64,000 nt of DNA from Hyaloscypha bicolor E (taxonomy: Eukaryota; Ascomycota; Leotiomycetes; Helotiales; Hyaloscyphaceae). Below the pieces are notes generated by a model, which had not been told where the DNA came from, searched no databases, and was given only the letters and a program-made list of their open reading frames with translations. This document shows, piece by piece, positions 57,931 to 64,000 of this stretch; position 1 is the stretch's first letter, and each line of letters opens with the position of its first letter. A program made the position numbers and the translations under genes. The stretch is taken from NCBI RefSeq assembly GCF_002865645.1, contig NW_020194544.1, forward strand, positions 124,001 to 188,000, written 5' to 3'.

Positions 57931-60415
57931 TTTATAAAAGTAGTAAGTATTATATTTTAATATATTATTAATTATAAATATCTAGGTATTCTTTATTTAC
58001 TTAATAGATTTTAGGATATGATTTTTGTTTATTATTTAGTATATAAAAAAAAGGGAAGTAAGATTATTTATAAAAGTATTAATTATAGGAATAATAGAGG
58101 CAAGAGCTATAAAAGTAGCTAGAAAGCTCTTAATAAATATAAAATAGAAATTAGAGTAATATTTCTCTTTTTTATTTATTTCTACTAATAAAGCTTTAAA
58201 AATATTATTTACTAGTTTATTCTTATTATTCTTATTATTTTCTTTTTTTTTAAATTTAGTAATATATTATATATAAGTATTACTAAAGTATTTATTAAAG
58301 TTATAAATATTTTAAGATCTAAATTAGTAAATATTTCTATTTTTAAATCAAGCCTTTTTAGTCTTTTATTTCTCTAATATATATTTCTATAAATAATATT
58401 CGGGTTTCTTATATATAAAATATAATTTTAGAGTATAATTATTATAATTATAGAACTTGAAATAATTATTACGAGTTCTGAAATTATAGCTAAGTTCGTA
58501 TTAATAATTTCCGAACAAATAGTAATTTAGAGAGTTTTAAGAATAATATTATTAATTAGTAAAATAGGTTTTAGTAATAATTTATTACTTTTTCTTATAA
58601 GTAATAATAGATAATTAGAGCTTATTAATAAGCTAGCCGAGATTATTAGGAGAATCTGAGACTATATATTAGTATACTAATAAGCCTTAATAAAAGATAA
58701 TAATCTTATTAGGAATTTAGTATTTTATAAGGCAGAAATAAAGCTATATTATAATTTATATATATTATTAATTAGTATTTAGATAAGTTTAAATATTATT
58801 TTTTTAGGATTCTTTATTATTATAGTTATTAAGGTAATAGTATTCTATTTATCTAAATTTTAATAATAGAAACCGGGGCCTTTAAAGAAACTATAAATAT
58901 TTATATAGGCTTCTTTATATATATAATTCGAGAGCTAGTTATTATAGAAGTAGTTTTATATTAGTTCTTTTAATATAATAGAAAAAGCTCTTACTAATAC
59001 CTTTTCTAGAAGCTTTATATATTAGTAAATATTAAGAAAAATAATAAGTTTATAATTAAAACTATTATTAGTTCTATTATATTTCTATACTTTAGAGTAT
59101 AATTTTATTACTTCTCTAATAAGCTTTCTAGTAGAAATAATAGATACTAATTAATAATAGTTCGGATTTAATAATAATACTAGTAATAATAAAAATAAAA
59201 GTAATAAATAAATAGCTTGATTTCTTAACTAAGATTATCTAGTTCTCTTATATTTAGTTCTATCTAAAGTAAGATAAACTAATATAATAGCTTTCTAGAA
59301 AAAATTTATTCTAATTAGACTATTATTAATAATATTAGCTTTATTTCATATATTCTTTATTTTTTCTTAAATAAGATTAATAAAGAATTATATAATAGTA
59401 AGGTTTCTATAGTTCTATTTAATATAAATATTATTATAATAAAATTAGATTTAAAGATTTTATATAGGTATATAGCTAATTAGATTATATATTATATTAT
59501 TAAAGTTTTTAAAGTTATTCTAAAATAGATCTTATAAATTATTATTATTTTTCTTATATAAGATATACTAATATATTTTAGTAATTATATATTTCTAAAG
59601 TTTAATCTTTATTATAATTACTAAATTAATACTATTCTTTTATTTTTTAATTAGTTTCTTTTTCTTATTAATATTTATACTAAATCGAGTTTAGGTTTTC
59701 TTTAGTATATATATATAATTTATAGCAGGAGGGATTTAAAAATAAGGTAGTTTATAATAGGTTTATAGAAAGGATTTAGTAATAAAAATATTTAGGTACC
59801 TAGTTCAGATATCTAGTTAAGATACTAGATATCTAGTTTAGATACTTAATTAAAATATTAGATACCTAGTTATTAAGATATTAGATATCTAGTTATTAAG
59901 ATACCAGATATCTAGTAATTAAGATACTAGATACCTAATAGGATATTAAAGTAAATATTTTGCCCTTAAATATTTTATTTATAACAAGAAATTTAGGAAG
60001 TGAAATATTATAATTCTGGGAGAATCTAAAGCTTAAAGAACTCAATTTAATAATAAAATCGAAATAGTTATTAAAGAGCTTTAAGGGTATATATAGAATA
60101 TATATTCCGGAAAGAAAGTCTTATAAATATAAGTATTATATAAATAGAAAAGATAATTTCTAAAAAAGTAGTCTTAGGGCTAAAAGAAATTAGTTTTAAA
60201 AAATAATAGAAATTAATTAAATAATTAATTAAATAGCTAACTACTTATTAATTAGTAAGAGCTAGATATCTTTTCTATAAGCTACTAAATACTTTTATAA
60301 AGTTAATAAGTAGTTCCTTCTTTTAATATAAAATAAACTAAATTTATTTTAGGCTACTAAATACTTTTAGGACTAATCTAAAATCTTCTCTAATTTATAT
60401 ATATAAACTAATTAG

Positions 60416-60756
60416 TATTAGTTTACTAGTAATATATAGTATTATTATATAGGTATAAAAATACTAGTTATATTAGTTAGTAAAGTTATTATTATTTAGA
60501 AATAAGAATTATAGTATTATAGTATTAATATATAATTCCTAAATTTACTAAGCCTAAAGAAATCTAATCTATTAGTCGAGTTACTAATAGGATATAAGAT
60601 TATATAACTATATCTTATATTTTATATTTTATTACTTATATCCTATTACTTATATCCCGTATTTTATATTTTATTACCTATATCTTATTACTTATATCTC
60701 GTATTTCGTATCCCGTAATTATATATATAACTCTTAAAGAAATAGCTATACTAATA
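60416..60756 (-). repeat. 5' LTR of A3
   Basis: 341 bp, the longest LTR of the family in the window; it carries additional TATCCTATTAC/TATCCCGTATT units near 60630-60715. Confidence 0.88.
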
Positions 60757-60761
60757 GTTAT

Positions 60762-63000
60762 AGTAATTAAACTAGAATAAATAAAGAGTTTAGATAATTA
60801 TATTCTAAAGAAAATTAGTTTTAAATATAATTAGAAAATATTATTCAAATTAATATAGCTTATAATATAAACCTAAAACAAAAAAAACGAATTTATTATA
60901 AATATTATAATAAGAATAAAAATAATAATATTAATTTAGAATATATTTATATTTTTTAGTTCTATTATCTATTAATAAAAAAGCTTATAAATTATAAATA
61001 TATTTACTAATTTAATAGAAGATAATATAAAGAGCTCTTTAAGCTTAGATAAGAAAGTATTTCCTTTTTTCTTACTAGTAAATACTAGTAGTTTAATTAA
61101 ATTATTTCCTAAATCTAAAAAGGAAAATTTAATTATAACTTAAATATTTAATTCAAAAATATCTAGAAATTAATAAAAAATATCTAGTTTATTAAATAAG
61201 AAAAAGAAAAGAAAACTCGCTAACCGGAATTTATATATAAAAGTAAATAAATTATATCTAGAGAATCTAAATAGCTGCTTTATTTTAAAGGAAATTATAT
61301 TAGAATTACTAATATTTCAGGTTCTAGAATTAATAAATAATATTAAAATTTAATTATAAATAGTATTTCTATTAATACTATAATAGGTTCCTTATTAAAA
61401 AGAAAAGAAAAAGAAAATAGAAATAGCTAAAAAGGTTTTCTAAAAACGAACTAGAACTAAAAAAAAAGCTATTTTATATAAGAGGCTAAAAGAATATTAT
61501 TCTAAGAAATAATAAATAAAGAAATAGCCTAATTAAAAATAGAAATATTAATACTTCCGGAAATAAATAAAATAAATTAGGAATCTAAGATATTTTTAAT
61601 TATATTAAATATAAGACTCCTGAAATTAATAATATTCTAATAAAACTATTAAAGAAAATAATTATTTTATTTCTAAAAATTTAAAAAGAAATAAGAATAT
61701 TTATTAATATCTTAAAAATACTAGATTTAGCTATTATATTTTAGAACTAATAAATTAAGAATAATATTCTTTATTTCATTATATTAAATATAATTAGATA
61801 TACTAAAAGATTTATAGAACTAGTAGTTATAACTTATATAATAAATAAAATATTTAAGGAATTAGAAATACTAGTTTAGATATCTAATACTAATAGAATT
61901 ATTTAATTTAAAAGTAATAATATTAATATTAAAATATTACTAGTTTATAAATATAATATATAATCTTTATATATCTAATTCGTATTTTAAGAATCTTAAA
62001 AAAGTATTAAATATAAAGAAATAATTAATACTAAAGCTAAAATTAATATTTTTTATAAAAAGATTTTTAGAAATATTAATAAAGTAATATATAATATTAT
62101 AAATTATTAAATATTTACTATTATTAGAACTAAATTTAAATTTATAGAAATAATAAAGTTTAAAGCTAAAATTATAAATAAAATAGAATATAAAAATACA
62201 TTTTCTATAATTAAAAAATCTTTAAAAATCCTATCTAATTAATTATTCTTAATAAAAATAAAAATAAAAATTATATATAAAAGTAATAGTTTATAGAATA
62301 AAAGATTTACTAATCCTAAAAATAACTAGAATACTTATATTATTATAATTATTCTATTTTTAAAAAATACCGGGAAATAAAAGAAAGTAATAGTTTAAAA
62401 ATACTAAACTTTTAGAATTAAGGAATTAAGTAATATAGAATAGAAAACTAAAAGTAAAAAGAAAATATAAAATCTAGTATTATAATTAGTAATAATATTA
62501 GAAAAAATAGAAAAATACTAGGATTTCTTACTAATTCTTTTATTTTAGGTTTAAGAATTTAGAAAATTAATAATATTTTTATAGAAACTGAAATAAAAAA
62601 GGCTTTAGTTAAAATATTATTAAGAATAGTTCCAGATTTAATAAAAAAGGAAATAAAAAGAATATTAAATAAAAATATTTCTAAAAAAAAAAATAGTATT
62701 TCCTAATAATAAAGAAATATATTTCTAAAGCTATAAAATATAGAACCCAAAACTAGAAAGAATTCTAAAATATATAGAAGCTTAAGAAAAATATATTAAA
62801 ATATTAAATAAAAAAGTATTTTTTATATTTAAATAAAAAAAAGCTAAATAGGAAAGTTATAAACTCTAGAAATTAAATAAAAAGAATACTATAGAAAATA
62901 GTTATAGCTTTTAAAGAAAATAATAATAATTATAGTTTATTTCTAGTTATAGGAATATATAAAATAAAGAATAAGAAAATTTAATTAGTAAATACTAATA
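60762..63000 (+). other. Element E, region between A3 and the polymerase
   Basis: Continuation of E after A3. Lysine/asparagine-rich translation with many stops on the plus strand suggests the rest of Gag and the protease, but I cannot point to a motif. Confidence 0.35.
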
Positions 63001-63039
63001 ATAAAATAGAAAAAGGTTTTGGTAAATATCTGAACTAAT

Positions 63040-64000
63040 TTAAAAGATTTAAAGCTAAAGAATACTTATAGAAATATATTAGGAAATATAAGAATTACTT
63101 TTTATTAAGAATATTAGCTATTTTAAAAGATTTATAATTTATTCCGAATTATCTTAAATAATTAGATATTAGAGACTAGCTCTAAAAAAACTAGCTATAT
63201 TTCAAGAATTAATAATTAATTAAAAAGATATAATTATATTTAATTAGAAAAAAATAGAAAAAGTTTATAAGAATATTAGTTTACTTATTCTAATTAAAAC
63301 AATTAAATATAAGGCCTAATAAGAAAAAGAATTTCTTATATTTTAAAGCTCTAGTACTAATAGTAATAAAAATATTATTAAAATATCTAAATTATAAAAT
63401 CTTTAAGAAATATAATAGATTTTATTAAAATCTATAATTCTTAATTATAAAAAAGATTACTAGAACTTATAAACTAATTAATATTATTATAAAAATGAAT
63501 TTAATAATTCTATAAAATACTAACCTATTCTTATTTATTAATAAAATCTTAAAGAAATTTATTAGATATATTTATATTTTTTTAATTAATTTCTTTTCTA
63601 AATATAATTAACTTATATTAGATACTTATAATAGGAATTTAATTATATTTATAATATCTTTAAAACTATTAAAAATAACTATATTATTTTAGAGAACTAT
63701 TAATTCCGTTATATAATTTATATAAATTATTATAATTATTCTAGAGAATCTATTTCCCAAAATTACTATATTATTTATTAATAATATTAGAATTAAAGAA
63801 CCTTATATAAACTATAATAAATAGTTTATTTTATTTAATATTCGGTATTTTATATTCTAATATCTTTAAAACCTAAATATAACCTTAAATAGAATTAAAT
63901 AAACTAAAGCTAGTATTAAAGAAAGATTATAATTCTATTATAATAATATAATTATTATTAGCTTTATTAATAGAATATTTAGAAAAAGCCTTTTAAGTTT
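63040..64000 (+). pseudogene. Gypsy reverse transcriptase of E, partial
   Basis: One plus-strand frame (codons starting at multiples of three) runs without a shift from about 63040 to the window end if stops are read as Gln/Trp. The later part fits a gypsy reverse transcriptase: FSKYN near 63595, LILDTYNRNLI, then NSVIQFI near 63700, and ITILFINNIRIKEPY at 63762-63806 where the family has a DDI core: the catalytic pair is Asn-Asn (63780-63785). Following residues (LNITLNRIK) agree with the helix after the active site. Continues outside the window. Confidence 0.75.

Larger units (their letters stand above)
54330..60756 (-). mobile_element. Ty1/copia element A3, near full length; TSD GCTAT/GTTAT
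   Basis: LTRs at 54330-54636 (307 bp) and 60416-60756 (341 bp); they differ in number of GGGATA-type units. Flanks are GCTAT at 54325-54329 and GTTAT at 60757-60761, a 5-base duplication with one C to T change. The 6427 bp match A1 without its nested elements. Gag lies at about 60.2-57.9 kb, protease near 57.9 kb, then integrase, reverse transcriptase and RNase H to about 54.85 kb on the minus strand. Stops throughout. Confidence 0.9.
47632..64000 (+). mobile_element. Second Ty3/gypsy element E, interrupted by A2 and A3; continues beyond window
   Basis: Removing A2 and A3 with their target duplications joins 47632-48043, 52445-54329 and 60762-64000 into about 5.5 kb of continuous plus-strand element. 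Gag-like sequence at about 53.0-54.3 kb resumes after A3, and a gypsy reverse transcriptase is reached at about 63.5 kb, a sensible distance from the supposed start. The left boundary is set only by where the D3 match ends. No LTR pair is visible because the right end is outside. E's Pol sequence differs from D's, so it is another clade. Confidence 0.6.

Noticed and set aside
48044..60756. One large element bounded by the outermost A-type LTRs
   Set aside because: A2 and A3 each have their own matching target duplications (GTTAG; GCTAT/GTTAT), so they are separate insertions.

Overview
The window looks like a filamentous ascomycete (Pezizomycotina). The evidence is short spliceosomal introns (46-102 nt, with CTAAC-like branch points), the gene families present, and a two-compartment layout: gene blocks of ordinary base composition separated by extremely AT-rich blocks whose decay looks like repeat-induced point mutation (RIP, C:G to T:A). 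A class such as Leotiomycetes is a guess from general impression only.

Positions 1-15.7 kb are the gene-rich block. In order they hold a partial F-box gene (-), a decayed major-facilitator transporter (-), a two-exon FAD-dependent amine/amino-acid oxidase (+), a small TIR element, a four-exon GRDP/DUF1399 gene with a Gly/Cys-rich tail (-), and a Ted1/Cdc1-type ER metallophosphoesterase (+). The last two are divergent across about 1.5 kb. Between 14.0 and 15.7 kb there are only broken or unassignable reading frames.

From 15.7 to 35.6 kb two intact genes sit as islands between AT-rich repeat blocks. One encodes a Ser/Ala-rich single-pass membrane protein (18.7-20.3 kb, +) and the other a secreted-type Kelch-repeat membrane protein (32.1-34.0 kb, -). 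Between them lies a 10.5-kb Ty1/copia element (A1, TSD GCTAT). It has been invaded by two short LTR elements that carry only a Gag gene, one with TSD GTTAC and one with TSD CTTTT. A solo LTR of the first small family (TSD CTTTA) lies at 16.5 kb. Two related hairpin MITEs follow the Kelch gene.

From 35.6 kb to the end the sequence is almost wholly degraded retrotransposon. It holds a full Ty3/gypsy element on the minus strand (D1, TSD AAGCT), a truncated sister (D3), a second and different gypsy element on the plus strand (E) that seems to have landed inside D3, and two more copies of the copia family (A2, TSD GTTAG, with an internal deletion of about 2 kb; A3, near full length) that landed inside E. 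Element boundaries were set by matching LTR ends and target-site duplications by eye.

No element in the window appears able to move by itself. In every reverse transcriptase I could read, the catalytic Asp-Asp pair has become Asn-Asn, and stops fall mainly where Gln or Trp codons are expected. The window therefore shows live genes beside a layered, RIP-silenced transposon graveyard. No CRISPR, rRNA or tRNA gene was found.
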